Source: Chrysophaeum taylorii (taxonomy: Eukaryota > Sar > Pelagophyceae > Pelagomonadales > Pelagomonadaceae). From it: DNA of 64,000 bases. A program made the translations under genes and the position numbers. Of the stretch, positions 19,173-29,250 are shown in pieces (position 1 is the stretch's first letter; each line of letters starts with the position of its first letter). The stretch lies in contig JAQMWT010000308.1 of assembly GCA_029834535.1 (NCBI GenBank), positions 124,001 to 188,000 of the forward strand, in the 5' to 3' direction. The notes under the pieces are model-generated. The model worked only from the letters and a program-made list of their open reading frames with translations, was not told the DNA's origin and searched no databases.

Positions 19173-20158
19173 CTCAGAGAAATTACCAACTACAAACCCC
19201 AGACCCCAGGCCAGAACTCCTCCGCGAGGCGGTTCCGGCCCCGCGAGGCTGCCGGGTCGACCCCGCAGAATTTCCTGTCGACGTCGCGCGCGACGAATTC
19301 GTCTTCTATGTCGTTGCTTGGCGACCGGGCTCGGGGTGCCATGATGATTCGCGCGCGGCGATCGATGTTAGTGGTCGGATACCGCGATGGGCAGAAGACG
19401 ATCGTTTCGCGCTCGGCGGAGACCGCCGAGAGAGTAGGCGGCTCCCCGATTGAAAAGGACGAGCCTCGCCGTGGACTCGAAAGAACGGAAAGCACGCCGG
19501 GCGAGGGGTGGGACGGAATTCCAAAACAAGCCCGAAAAAAGGCTCGACCGCGTGCCGGACGCCCCCTTTATTTTTTCCACGTCGAGGCCACGCAGTACTC
19601 AAAGGCGCGCGGAGTCGCGCGCGCGGGACCGTCGAGCTCTGTTGCGGTTGACCAAGCGATTGTCCGCGAGCAAGCCCGCACAGAACCCGCTGGGTGTCGC
19701 CAAGAATGCCGCGCCCGGACAGCGGCCGGCGACGGCAGCCCAAAGAAGTTACCGCGACGACTTCCTGCGGCGGCGGGAAGTCGCCGTTCGAGAATGCCAG
19801 AAATATCGCGAGGGCCACCCAGGCGGTGGAGAGCTCGTCGGCGCACAGGAAGGACACCACCTTGAGCGGACGCCACGCGCAGGGAGAGCACGAAGGCCTG
19901 CCTCGAGGACGCGAAAAGCCTCGAGTTGTCTCGTCGCGGCTTACCGTACGGGGTGCGACGCGTCAACGCCTCCAACTGGCGCGGCCAACGGGCCCTCGTC
20001 AGGCCTCCCGGCGTCCGCCTGCAAAAAACGGACCCAAGCGCCACAGAAAGAAAAGAAAAGAAAAGAAAAGCGAGGGCCAGCAAAAAAGGACGTTCGTCCG
20101 GGAATAGGGGCGTGGGCCAAAAAACCAGGGTTTTGATTGATTCGCTGCTTGCTTGATC
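19173..20158. other. unresolved region upstream of the glycosyltransferase gene
   Basis: Both strands carry open frames because of GC bias. The most protein-like pieces are on the minus strand: V-S-F-L-C-A-D-E-L-S-T-A-W-V-A-L-A (19860-19800) and R-S-P-S-N-D-I-E-D-E-F-V-A-R-D-V-D (about 19330-19280). They could be exons of a minus-strand gene with introns, or relics. (GAAAA)n-like sequence lies at 20050-20070. No firm gene model. Confidence 0.3.
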
Positions 20159-21325
20159 ATGTTGTTGTTGTTGTTGTTTGGGCTAGGCTCTGGCGGAGTG
20201 GTGCCCGTGTTTGACAACACGTGCTGGGACAACGATCCGTCGACGGCCTGTCCCGCGAGTTTAACAGCCCGGGCGCGGTACGTGTCTCTCGCGATGGCGG
20301 GCGGCGTGGCGCCGCCCGAGCCGTCGGACCCCGCCTGCCGCCTCGCGGAGCGGTCCGTTCGAAACGGCGGGTCGAACGTCTCCCAGTGTCTCGGTGCGCT
20401 TCGGAAACGCGCCGTCGCGGACATCAGGGAGGCGCGGGACGTGCACTGCGAGAAAACCGCTTGTCTGTTTCACACGTGGTGGGACGGTCCTCTCGCGAGA
20501 GTAGTTCAGTTGTTTTTGCGAAGCTTTCGCGCCACGCAACACCCCGAGTGCGCCAAGCTCGTGGTCTGGACGCCGCGGGCGGGCTCCGAAAGGTCCACGC
20601 CCGCAGCGGAAGCGATGGTCGCACAGGTCGAGAGCATGCGAGGGGCACCCGTAGTGTTCCGAGAGCTCGAGCTAGAAGCGATGGCAAAAGACACTGTTTT
20701 CGAAGACTTCGTGCGGCGCGCCGTGCTCCCCGTTGCGTGGGAGACGAGCGACTCGAAGCGCGAAGGGACCAAGCACTTCTCGGATTTTCTTCAGCTCTTC
20801 GTTTTGCACAGGTACGGCGGTATTTACCTCGACGCGGACATGGTTTTGCTTCGAGATTTTTACCCGCTCTGGGGCCTTAACTTCGAATATCAATGGAGCT
20901 TCATCCCCGAACAATTCAACAACGCGGTCCAGGGCCTCCGGAAGGACGAGGGTAAGTCGCTGATCACCGCGGGTCGGAAGCTCGACTCGGATCAGTGCTG
21001 TCGCGGCTGGGGCCAGACCTTGTGGCGCGCCAAGATCCTCAAAGCGCAAGGATCCTACGGCCTCCCCTGCACGGCCTTCGACCCCTTCTGGCTCCGCATG
21101 GACGGCCACCACACGGGCGAACGCAAAAACCCCTCGCTCAAATACCCCCCCTTCGATCGCGCTTGGCTCTTCAAAGCGCCTTACGAAGGCGACTGGTACG
21201 ACGGTGCCTTTGCGATCCACTGGCACGGCGGCGCGGGCGGACCCCACGGCGGCGACACCAACGCCTGGACACCCACCTTTGCACCCGACTCCTACGCGGT
21301 CCACTTCGAACACATCTTCTCGTAA
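20159..21325 (+). CDS. secretory-pathway glycosyltransferase, DXD sugar-binding (GT32-like)
   Basis: Starts at the ATG at 20159. A hydrophobic Leu-rich signal peptide or anchor follows (residues 1-15). The core reads H-F-S-D-F-L-Q-L-F-V-L-H-R-Y-G-G-I-Y-L-D-A-D (about residues 206-227). This is the Gly_transf_sug signature (sD..R...L..YGGiYlD.D), with the metal/nucleotide-sugar DXD at residues 225-227. F-H-T-W-W-D-G near residue 103 is the usual beginning of the fold. C-terminal H-W-H-G-G-A and A-V-H-F-E-H resemble the closing His motifs of the family. Six or more Cys in the luminal part fit disulphides. It probably acts in the Golgi on glycoproteins or glycolipids; donor and acceptor cannot be inferred. 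Intact, about 388 aa, no intron needed. Confidence 0.82.
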   Translation: MLLLLLFGLGSGGVVPVFDNTCWDNDPSTACPASLTARARYVSLAMAGGVAPPEPSDPACRLAERSVRNGGSNVSQCLGALRKRAVADIREARDVHCEKTACLFHTWWDGPLARVVQLFLRSFRATQHPECAKLVVWTPRAGSERSTPAAEAMVAQVESMRGAPVVFRELELEAMAKDTVFEDFVRRAVLPVAWETSDSKREGTKHFSDFLQLFVLHRYGGIYLDADMVLLRDFYPLWGLNFEYQWSFIPEQFNNAVQGLRKDEGKSLITAGRKLDSDQCCRGWGQTLWRAKILKAQGSYGLPCTAFDPFWLRMDGHHTGERKNPSLKYPPFDRAWLFKAPYEGDWYDGAFAIHWHGGAGGPHGGDTNAWTPTFAPDSYAVHFEHIFS

Positions 21326-22463
21326 ACTAAGCAACTTTCCAACCAACCGACCGACCTACCGACCAAAATTGGCCTACCCTCAAGCCGGTAAGTCGGTCGG
21401 TCGGCGACACCTTAGCGCCGGAGTACCCTGGACACGTCGGTTTTGCGAGTCGGCGTCGGCTCGGTCACTCACCGCAAAATTAGTTTGTTTACCTGCTCGA
21501 GCCTGGCCTCGACGTCGTCGTCGTCGTCGACGCTAGTCTTTCGCGTGCGCCACGATGGTCAATGGTCCAACTCGGGCTTCTTGCCGACCGGTGGAAGAAT
21601 GCATCACCATCCGATTACGACGCGCGTTGGCGACGAGACCGGTGTTCAGGGCATCGAGATTTTTTTTTCGTAGTACTTCTCCGTAGTATCGAACGCCTCG
21701 TGGATATTGGGGTCCAGGGCCTGGAGGAAGCCGGACGGCTCGAAGCAAGAGCCGGATGCCGCCGCCGCGCAGCACTCGACACACTTCTGCGACTGGCGCA
21801 GTTGTTCTTCTTCTTCGCGAAGAAGGCAACATGCCGAGCTATGTGAGCTCCCCGTCTTTTATCCGCTCGAAAAGCGACTTCTCGGTCTTGACGCCGCCGC
21901 CGCCGCCGCCGCACGAAGGAACTGTGCTCGAAAATAATATATCTCGTCTCTCGGTGATGTCTTGCGCGACACAATGAACATTGAGCACAGCGACGTACTC
22001 GCAGCTCGACGTCTTGAAAAAGAAGAAGCTCGCGGCAAGAAGAAAAGTAGGATGCCGCCGACGTCGAAGACCTCCGACAATGACCGCAGCGGCGCCGCCG
22101 CCGACGACGACGACCAGGTCGACAATTTCGTGAACCAATCGGCATTCCGTCCAAGCCGCGACGCCTCCTTTGCTCGGATTCCCTTCAACAACGGTTCTGT
22201 TCATGTCGTCGTCGCGCTGTGGTGACTCCGGAGCGTCCTTCGACTTCGAAACGACGATGACGAGGACGGTATCGATGCGGGGGTTTCGTCGTCGCTCGGG
22301 TCGCGTGGTGGTAACACGCCGACGTCGGTTGACCACGACGCCGATAAAGAAAAAACAAGAAGTCGCGTGTTCTGAGACGAAGGTGGTAAACGATTATGAG
22401 AGATTGCCGCGTACGTCGTCGCGTGAAAACAAACACGAGGGTAGTCCACTTTACTCAACCTAG
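21326..22463. other. microsatellite-rich intergenic DNA
   Basis: Many GAC/GTC and GCC trinucleotide runs (for example 21512-21532, 21895-21912, 22095-22115) produce low-complexity ORFs on both strands. One plus-strand ORF starting with ATG at 21975 (M-N-I-E-H-S-D-V-L-A-A-R-R-L-E-K-E-E, ending near 22225) is protein-like at its start, but I recognise nothing in it. Confidence 0.45.
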
Positions 22464-23035
22464 CCGTACAATGCCAAGTTCAGCATGTGTGTTCTCGAGG
22501 CCGACTTGCAGCAGCAGATGACGTTCGACGCGGGCGGCAAGTTTTTAGGCGGCGCGTACAACGACAACATGGTCTACAGCCCGCTGTCGTTCTTCTTTTA
22601 TGCTATATGCAAGATGCAGCTTTTGTGTGCGTGCTGCTCGTTGTGATGTGCGAGTAGACAATATCGTTACGTGTGTTGTGAAAGGCACGCCTGCTCTCGG
22701 AACCTTCGTGCCGACAAAAAATATCCAGCTATCGCGCGAAGAAAATCACGAGGCCGTCTCGGTCCTCATCAAGGGCTGCTTTATGGAGGGCAAGTCAGGC
22801 TCCTCCTCTTCTCGGCATATGCGTTTGATAGACATCTGCAACACGATGTCATCCGCTACTAAAGGCACGAGATGACCACGAACCGGGATCGGTCGCTCTA
22901 GTCTGTCATAAACATCGAACTAATAAGGTGCATCCGAAAAATCTTGGGGGACGAAGAAAACAACGCGGTATCAGCGCTGTCTTGCGCAGGCCTTGTTTTT
23001 TGTGGATGTTGTTCTGCGAATATTCGCACGTTGTT
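22464..23035 (+). other. possible coding relic of unknown identity
   Basis: Around 22480-22600 one frame reads M-C-V-L-E-A-D-L-Q-Q-Q-M-T-F-D-A-G-G-K-F then D-N-M-V-Y-S-P-L-S-F-F, faintly serpin-like (N-x-V-x-S-P-L-S). An overlapping frame (22600-22875) has L-S-R-E-E-N-H-E-A-V-S-V-L-I-K-G. The two are not in frame and no other serpin motif follows, so this is an unassigned relic or a coincidence. Confidence 0.2.
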
Positions 23036-23255
23036 GATGCGTGTGTATGGTCAAACTTGGAGGCTGTGTGACCAAACTTGTAATATCGTTGATCAAACTT
23101 TGTGACCAAACTTGCGACGACGACCTTGTGATCAAACTTCATTTCCAGTAATCAAACTTAAATAATAGTGACAAAACTTGCATCTTTTTGTGATCACACC
23201 TAATTCAATGTGGTGTGATCAAATTTCGAACAATCACATCAAACTTGTCGTATTT
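23036..23255. repeat. cluster of TGATCAAACTTG / TGACCAAACTTG motifs
   Basis: About nine copies of (T)GA(T/C)CAAACTT(G) occur in 220 bases, mostly in one orientation. The same motif clusters at 24150-24290, 24797-24825 and, past copia C, at 35286-35375. Such reiterated subterminal motifs are typical of DNA-transposon ends. Confidence 0.75.
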
Positions 23256-24149
23256 GATACACGTACTGATGATAACTGGGTTAGATAGAATTATAATTAC
23301 AGGGGTGGTGTCAGCGATCTTCTGGACCGAGGCTGTCGACGTCTTGACATCCCTTCGCGCCGCAGCTTGTATTTGCCGACTTTCTCGTAGTACAGTGCTC
23401 GACGGTGCAGCAGCAGCTCCCGGGGAGATCTTGCGGCGGGACGGGGTTGTCGAGGTGCTCGAGGAGGAGGAGGATAAGGAGGTGTTCACACTTACGGTCG
23501 TGCGAGTTGTTTATGCTGGCGTAACGGCACGTGTTCGCGTTGCCGTCCCATGATCAAGCTGGACAGCTAACTCCGGATCGGGTACGCGACGGTGAGGAAC
23601 TCCTGAACGTGGTCCTTTACGGTCCCGCACTAGCGTGGTGGGACTACAATCTTTGGGTGCGCCAGGGGCGTTCCTCGCGCAGTTTCTCGGGGTCGTCGAG
23701 TTTCGCGTTCTCGACCCCGAGTCGATTATCAAAGACGCGCTCCCTCTCGGAGAGATTTTGGGATGCAGAATGGGGTGATCCGTCTCACGCAGGCCATGTA
23801 AGTCTGGTGTCTGATGTCCGCTTGTTGCTGAAGAATGACGTACGACCACGGCAACACCACCGTGGTGAGTCGCGGTTTGGGTGGCTTCTACGAACGATGG
23901 AAGGTACGAGAATGGGCCCAGCTTAAGTACGCCAAGCCGTGGGAATCTGCTCTCGAGGCCGCGCGTCGCTGCCCGCTCTCCTTGCGTATCGCCGCGCTGT
24001 CTCAAGATCTCCTTCTAAGGCGGTCATTGGGGGGTGCCCATGCCGCGCGTGTAACGCCACGGTAGATTCAGCGTGGCTGCAGCACCCAGCTTTCGTTTTT
24101 ACAGCAGTTTCGTGCCAAAAGCGCTCACGCGCCCCTTGAAAAGCCTTCT
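23256..24149. other. interior between TGATCAAACTT clusters, no supported gene
   Basis: ORFs on both strands are short. If the flanking motif clusters are transposon ends, this would be its interior. No transposase signature was recognised. Confidence 0.3.
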
Positions 24150-24290
24150 TAAGTTTGATTTTAAAAGCCAAAGTTTGGTCAATACTGTGGAAGTTTGAGG
24201 GGTAGTGATCAAAACTTGTTGACCAAACTTACAAGGCTTTTATTATTAAGTTTTAATCAAACTTTAAGGGTTGATTGATCAGACTTAATG
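24150..24290. repeat. second TGATCAAACTT cluster, mixed orientation
   Basis: It contains AAGTTTGGTCA, GATCAAAACTTG, TTGACCAAACTTA, AATCAAACTTTA and TGATCAGACTTA. Both orientations are present, as expected where two inverted arrays meet. Confidence 0.7.
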
Positions 24291-24295
24291 CAACT

Positions 24296-24790
24296 TTGGT
24301 GTGAGAACTGAAATGGGGATGTGAGAACTATAATGGGGACGTGGTGCAGGGGTAAGTGTCATAGCTTCCTCACACACGTGCTGGAAAAGAAAGAGAAGGA
24401 AAAAGGGGTAAGTGAGGTCCTCACACAGGTGCTGGAAAAGAAAGAAAAGGAAGAAGGAAAAAGGGGTAAGTGAGACGCTCACAGAGGAGAAGCTTGAAGG
24501 AAGACGTCAGGAGAGGCAGTGTGGTAGAAAGAGACAGGAGATATCAGGGCGAAGTCACGAGGTGAGGTAACGAGCTCGAGGCCAGAGGAAGGAAGGAGCT
24601 TCCGTACTGCGGGTGAAGATATCGCTAAGGATGTCAAGGCGGGTGATGTGCTGGAGATCAATGATGTGGTTGCGATGATATTCGGCGGTGCTGTAAACGA
24701 ACACCTGCTACCATGTGAGAACTGAAATGGGGATGTGAGAACTGAAATGGGGGTGTGGTGCAGGGGTAAGTGTCATAGCTTCCTCACATT
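24296..24790. repeat. local duplications around TGAGAACTGAAATGGGG
   Basis: GTGAGAACT(G/A)(A/T)AATGGGG occurs four times (about 24300, 24322, 24716, 24736). The stretch TGGTGCAGGGGTAAGTGTCA with CTTCCTCACA occurs at about 24340 and 24757. GTGCTGGAAAAGAAAGA occurs twice between (24378, 24431). It is a nested local duplication with no gene. Confidence 0.75.
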
Positions 24791-24825
24791 CGGAGTGACC
24801 AAACTTAACTGATCAAACTTCTATT

Positions 24826-24830
24826 GAAAG
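24826..24830. repeat. 5-bp target site duplication of copia C, left (GAAAG)
   Basis: GAAAG immediately precedes the 5' LTR and recurs at 35282-35286 immediately after the 3' LTR. Confidence 0.9.
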
Positions 24831-25144
24831 TGCAGAGAAATCTGCTGCCTCTTACCCTTATCCGTCCGTTGAGAACGTGATCTCTTCCTTACCCTTCTTC
24901 TTCCGTTCTACACAATCAAATAGTCCTCTGATTTGTGCCTACGGTCATCATCATGGTCTAGCGCGTCCCGAGGTATGTAGCACTATACACTTAGCCTTTC
25001 TCGTGTAGTGCTAGATGCCGCCTGTCGTGTTCTGAGGATATAGGGAACATAGCCTTTCATTCCCCGAATTAACCTTCCAGACGTTCACGATGAGACGGGA
25101 TGGTTTCCCAGGTGACTTACCACTGCTTGCTAAATGCTTCTGCA
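24831..25144 (+). repeat. 5' LTR of copia C
   Basis: TGCAGAGAAATCTGCTGCC to ATGCTTCTGCA, 314 bp, with TG/CA ends. It matches 34968-35281 with nine substitutions and no gaps by eye. Confidence 0.95.
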
Positions 25145-25163
25145 GGTTATGGGCCCAGGCGGG
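25145..25163 (+). promoter_or_regulatory. primer-binding site, half-tRNA-iMet type
   Basis: GGTTATGGGCCCAG starts at the base after the LTR. It is complementary to the anticodon stem-loop (CUGGGCCCAUAACC) of eukaryotic initiator tRNA-Met, as in Drosophila copia, which uses a tRNA 5' half as primer. Confidence 0.8.
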
Positions 25164-25666
25164 TCCCTGAGAAACCATGTGTCAACATGCACGTAATAAC
25201 CTATGGGTATTGGGCTGTTACCGCGCCAGCTCAGCCTCGTCATGTGACACGCTTGTCAATATATCGCCATTACCATTGGGCTGTATATAATATCTTTTTG
25301 CACACGTGATCGTGTAACCTTGTGTGCACCTGTTCATAGCATCGTATTGTCATGTCGATGTTGATGTGTGTGTAATTGGCTAACCTGTACTCTTGCACAC
25401 ATGTTATGGAATATTTTGGGTACGTCCACTCGTACATTCCATGGCAATGCTTAACAAGCTCCTTGAGAGCACCAAAACTAACCAGCTGCCTGAGTGACTA
25501 CGCTTAGCGACACTACTCTGGACTCACAGCTTGCACAGTCGTCATATAGACACATTTTCCATCGAAAAATCGATGAGTGTACATAGACACCGATAGACAG
25601 ACCCCCTTAGAATGTCTAGACAGTGTCAACTGCGTGACTGAACCCACAGGTTCCCCGTCAACTGCT
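25164..25666 (+). other. leader of copia C, no gene
   Basis: Untranslated region between primer site and gag. The gag frame is open from 25577 through a GTG, but ATG at 25667 is the likely start because it places the protein in register with the related gag at 14667. Confidence 0.6.
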
Positions 25667-27724
25667 ATGGCAGAACACGCAGCACGAGCCGCACCTAAGG
25701 CGATCACAGGTGCGGATATATTGAAGCTCGAAGCTCCTGTAGTTGAGTTTCTTAATGAGGGGAACCGCTTCCAGCTTCAGAACCGCAAGGTATCCTTGCA
25801 AATCAAGCATATCAAGCAATTACTACGGTCCAGTCATGCCGATGCTTTCCTCGAGTACGACTCGTATGAAGCATATACTCGGTCATGCAAGGACTACGAA
25901 ATCCTCCGGAATCAAATTCTCGATCGCGTTTTCCTGGAATGGAAGACCGATAGGGCTGCTGATCTCCGTTTAGCTGTTGATGAATTACCCCCTGAGTATC
26001 AGGAATGGCATTTCACCAAAGAAGCTTTCCCCCACCTACCTGACGCAGAAGTAGCTCAGCTAACTACTGTCTGTTACGACTATGAAGTCAAGGCATTACG
26101 TCCTGAAATCAATGCTCGTTTCTTAGAAGAGGAACGAATCTTAAATCGCGCGCACCCGAAGGCACTAGCTTTCGACACTCGTGTTCGTGCCCCGGTTACC
26201 ATGTTTTCGTTAACTGCAGCTGGCTGGCACACTTACCAGAACACGTACGCTACATTCTTGCATACTTACTTCAATCTTGAAAGTGTTGGAAAACCGGCAC
26301 TTGCGGCCTGGCCCGCCATCAATGAGGTATACAACAAAAGTTATTTACCCAACAAGGCTCGAGCTATTATGCTCATTGCCTTTAGTCACTACGAGTCTGT
26401 TACGACTACTGATGTGTCTTATTTGAAACAGCAATTTAACCCTGTTGTTTATAATCCTTTCTGGTATGTCCATGTATTTATCGAAGCTGTCCTAGCATTT
26501 AGGCAAATCTCTTACCAACTTAACCAGGAAGAGACTGACCTTCAATTCGACTTTGGCACTCTTTGCAGAAAAATCTATGAAGAGATACATCGGCATTATG
26601 CCTATAATACCAGCAACAACCGCCACGATCGTGGTTGGGTAGATTGGTGTTATATGTACGAAACCCGATCTTCATCTCGACCTGTACCAGAAGCTGAACG
26701 ACTGTGTCACCCTACCAACCCGAGCTACATTTTAGAATACGCATTAGACCTTTACAGTGTCGTATCAAATGGGTCGAACAAAAGACGCTTAGAACGCCCT
26801 GTTTCTTGGCAACCCTATGTCGAAGGTTTATCATCTCAACCAAAGCCAAAGTTACTTCTTGCACATACTTTGGACTCATCGGACAAAAGTCTGACTCAAA
26901 CTGCTAACACACTCGCCTTCATCACTTCGCCCCAACCTGGTACATCTTCCACGTTTAATGCTAGACGCTTGCGTAACTCTAATGATGCTCGCCAGCCTTT
27001 CTCTCGCAGTGATTTATCGTATTATCGTCCTGGTGATTCTTACGTCACCAAGAAAACTGCCGGACAGTCCCATGACCGTCCAATTTATCCCCGCACTTTT
27101 GACAGGTCCTCTCGGTCTAACATGAAATTATTAGATCGAACAAGTCACACCTTAAACACCCTGCGAGAACAGTGTAGCGAACTCACGAAGCATGTGACAG
27201 ATAATGATACCACGGCTCAGCTACAACATAATATCAACAAGTTATTTGAGACCTTGCTACAATCAGCCGATATCCTGTCAGCGACATCTACTGAGGACAA
27301 CAGTAGTTTACTTCGTCTAAACGAACAGCTCATGTTTGCAGAAGACATCATTTATGATGTAGACGTTCATCTATCCTCGACCGAAAAGTCGTTAAACTAC
27401 GTGGAGCCACAACACCATACTGTCGTTACTGCTCCCACCCCAACAACAACTCCTCCTACTACAAACAAACAGGGTAATCCTTCCAATACTGTGTCTAACC
27501 TCTTTACCGCTTCCGCCATCTCGGCTTTACCACCAGCATTATTGTCCTCGCTATCTTCACAGGTCCAATCTGCCCTCAACCTACCATCACAAGCCGAAAC
27601 CAAAAGGGATGCCGATCACACTCTCTATCGTCATTTGACGAAAAGCACGGCATGGCTGATGAGGCTGACGAACCATCACCACCTGTTCAACCGATCATTA
27701 TTCCAACGAATCTGTTATTGCTGA
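25667..27724 (+). CDS. copia C Gag
   Basis: About 685 aa from ATG 25667. The helical N-terminal part (K-V-S-L-Q-I-K-H-I-K-Q-L, F-L-E-W-K-T-D, L-H-T-Y-F-N-L-E-S, F-G-T-L-C-R-K-I-Y-E-E) matches the two gag relics at 14667 and 16345. No CCHC zinc knuckle is visible. The C-terminal region has helical segments (L-D-R-T-S-H-T-L-N-T-L-R-E-Q), then S-T-E-K-S-L-N-Y at 27377-27400, a Pro/Thr-rich linker, and an overlap with the -1 frame that begins protease. It packages element RNA in virus-like particles. This is the only long intact frame of the element. Confidence 0.85.
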   Translation: MAEHAARAAPKAITGADILKLEAPVVEFLNEGNRFQLQNRKVSLQIKHIKQLLRSSHADAFLEYDSYEAYTRSCKDYEILRNQILDRVFLEWKTDRAADLRLAVDELPPEYQEWHFTKEAFPHLPDAEVAQLTTVCYDYEVKALRPEINARFLEEERILNRAHPKALAFDTRVRAPVTMFSLTAAGWHTYQNTYATFLHTYFNLESVGKPALAAWPAINEVYNKSYLPNKARAIMLIAFSHYESVTTTDVSYLKQQFNPVVYNPFWYVHVFIEAVLAFRQISYQLNQEETDLQFDFGTLCRKIYEEIHRHYAYNTSNNRHDRGWVDWCYMYETRSSSRPVPEAERLCHPTNPSYILEYALDLYSVVSNGSNKRRLERPVSWQPYVEGLSSQPKPKLLLAHTLDSSDKSLTQTANTLAFITSPQPGTSSTFNARRLRNSNDARQPFSRSDLSYYRPGDSYVTKKTAGQSHDRPIYPRTFDRSSRSNMKLLDRTSHTLNTLREQCSELTKHVTDNDTTAQLQHNINKLFETLLQSADILSATSTEDNSSLLRLNEQLMFAEDIIYDVDVHLSSTEKSLNYVEPQHHTVVTAPTPTTTPPTTNKQGNPSNTVSNLFTASAISALPPALLSSLSSQVQSALNLPSQAETKRDADHTLYRHLTKSTAWLMRLTNHHHLFNRSLFQRICYC
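27377..27400 (+). other. T-S-L-N-Y-type motif 1 (Gag/protease border)
   Basis: Codes S-T-E-K-S-L-N-Y followed by V-E. It is one of four in-frame copies in copia C (also 31037-31060, 32943-32966, 34183-34206), each at a domain border. Proposed protease cleavage site after Tyr. Confidence 0.5.
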
Positions 27725-28440
27725 AGAACTTCTTTACAGCCAGCCTCTCCACTACTTGCCCACATTCGGAAAACGCCTTCCTCACCAACTACATGAAGGT
27801 AAACAGTGTCCCTCCACATTGCTCTTTTCTATATTTTGACTCTTGTGCTACCATCTCATTGATGTCCACCTACGATTTCGCAATACCCAGTCATATAATT
27901 CCATTGGACTCCACGTACGCTCCGATTGTTATTCAGACGGCAACAGGACAACAACGGGCATCACACATGATGTTAACACGCAACATCGTTATTCCCCTAC
28001 CAGATCATCCACAAGTTGGCTACGTTAAGATCGACTTCGCTTTATGTCTTCAACCAGTGCATGACCGACATCTCGCTATCCTGAGCACGCTCGAATGGAA
28101 CCAGACCAATCTTACCACCGTGTTCGACGATCGAGCTGAGCCAAAGCTCAGCGCTGTCACGAGCCGCATAGACAAAGATGTACGTATACCCATACACTAT
28201 GTCGCAGCTAATTTACCCGCTCTCCCTTGTATCACTTACAACATCGCGCGCGACAAGCGGCTGGAACTTCGCTCCCTTGCATTTCCCCTCAAGCGATACC
28301 ATGAAAACAGGGACCTACTGGCATACTACAATTACCTACTCCAACGAGTTTTACCAGATCGGCCGTGGATTCGCCCTTTGGTTCTCAATCTTCGGAAACA
28401 GAACAAATTTGTTCAGCAAAATACGCAGCCATTAACCTGA
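27652..28440 (+). pseudogene. copia C protease region (-1 frame relative to gag)
   Basis: The frame overlaps the gag end in the -1 register. F-L-Y-F-D-S-C-A-T-I-S-L-M near 27830-27870 aligns with the copia protease active site (W..DSGAT.H..), with Cys in place of the Gly after Asp-Ser. The following I-V-I-Q-T-A-T-G-Q is the usual flap region. The frame ends at TGA 28438-28440 but continues in the same register into the MTase, so this is a nonsense mutation or readthrough stop. Retroviral-type aspartic proteases act as dimers on the polyprotein. Confidence 0.7.
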
Positions 28441-28455
28441 CTACTCTCACGCCCA

Positions 28456-29250
28456 GTGTTTCTCTCACAAGAGTCCAATCTCCGCAAACCCTCTGTCATG
28501 TTACTTTGTTCTGGTTTGTCAACTCCGGCGTTCCTGTCTCAAGCCACTAATGACTTAGGCTTAAATATCAATGTAAAAGTTGTTGTTGAGTCTGATGATA
28601 CGCCTGTTCGTATGTTACGCCACCGTTTTCCTACTGTACTATTATTTGAATCTCTCCCCGCCTTTATTAATCATCTTCACCTAATCTCACCAGAGGAAAG
28701 GCGCACATTCTATTGTGATATAATTGAGATCACTTCTCCCTGCACAAACAGGAATTTACTAAAACAACAAAAGTCAGAAGACTTACACAGCCTGCTGGAC
28801 GATTCTCTTTTCGACAGCATGCTGTCTGTCATCAAGTTACTCCAGCCCTTGGTACTACTGGCTGAGATGACGCCTCCGCATAAGTACTGTCACCAAGACC
28901 ACATCACAGTGGCCAACCTTATCTATGCTACTCTTGATTACTGTGTCGATGTTGTTGATAGGTTCCCGACCTACCTATGTGGCGACTACCAATCTAGAGA
29001 AAGGTGGATATGCGTCGCACGCAGATATTCTACTGGACCAATTAAACTATCATCGTGGCCCATCCTCCATCCACGCCCCTTCCTAAAGATCGTGGATGAT
29101 CTACAAGCTATTCCCAAGCGCCTTTGGCTACCTAACCACATATCCAAAGACTGGATCCGGGTGTTCCCCGATCCTCCATATATATCCGTTCCTAAAACGT
29201 TTGCACCTTACTCTCGCACAGGTTCTGCTCAGCTTACTATGGCTGACCTT
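28456..29250 (+). pseudogene. C5 cytosine DNA methyltransferase domain inside copia pol
   Basis: In the protease frame. Motif I: V-M-L-L-C-S-G-L-S-T-P-A-F-L-S (near 28492). Motif II: V-V-V-E-S-D-D. R-F-P follows, then motif IV: D-I-I-E-I-T-S-P-C (catalytic Cys codon 28741-28743). Then L-F-D-S-M-L-S-V-I-K-L-L-Q-P, motif VI-like L-A-E-M-T, and motif VIII: C-G-D-Y-Q-S-R-E-R-W-I-C-V-A-R-R (ends near 29026) with the full Q-x-R-x-R. Order and spacing match bacterial-type and eukaryotic C5-MTases. The catalytic Cys, Glu and Arg residues are all present, unlike the more eroded gypsy copy. No stop lies within the domain. Copia pol normally has nothing between protease and integrase. Confidence 0.85.

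Noticed and set aside
19306-20083. Overlapping ORFs of 170-230 codons on both strands upstream of the glycosyltransferase
   Set aside because: High GC keeps all frames open. No frame has consistent protein character over its length, so no gene was called.
22480-22600. Serpin N-terminus (D-N-M-V-Y-S-P-L-S)
   Set aside because: One short match only; the following sequence lacks further serpin motifs and changes frame.
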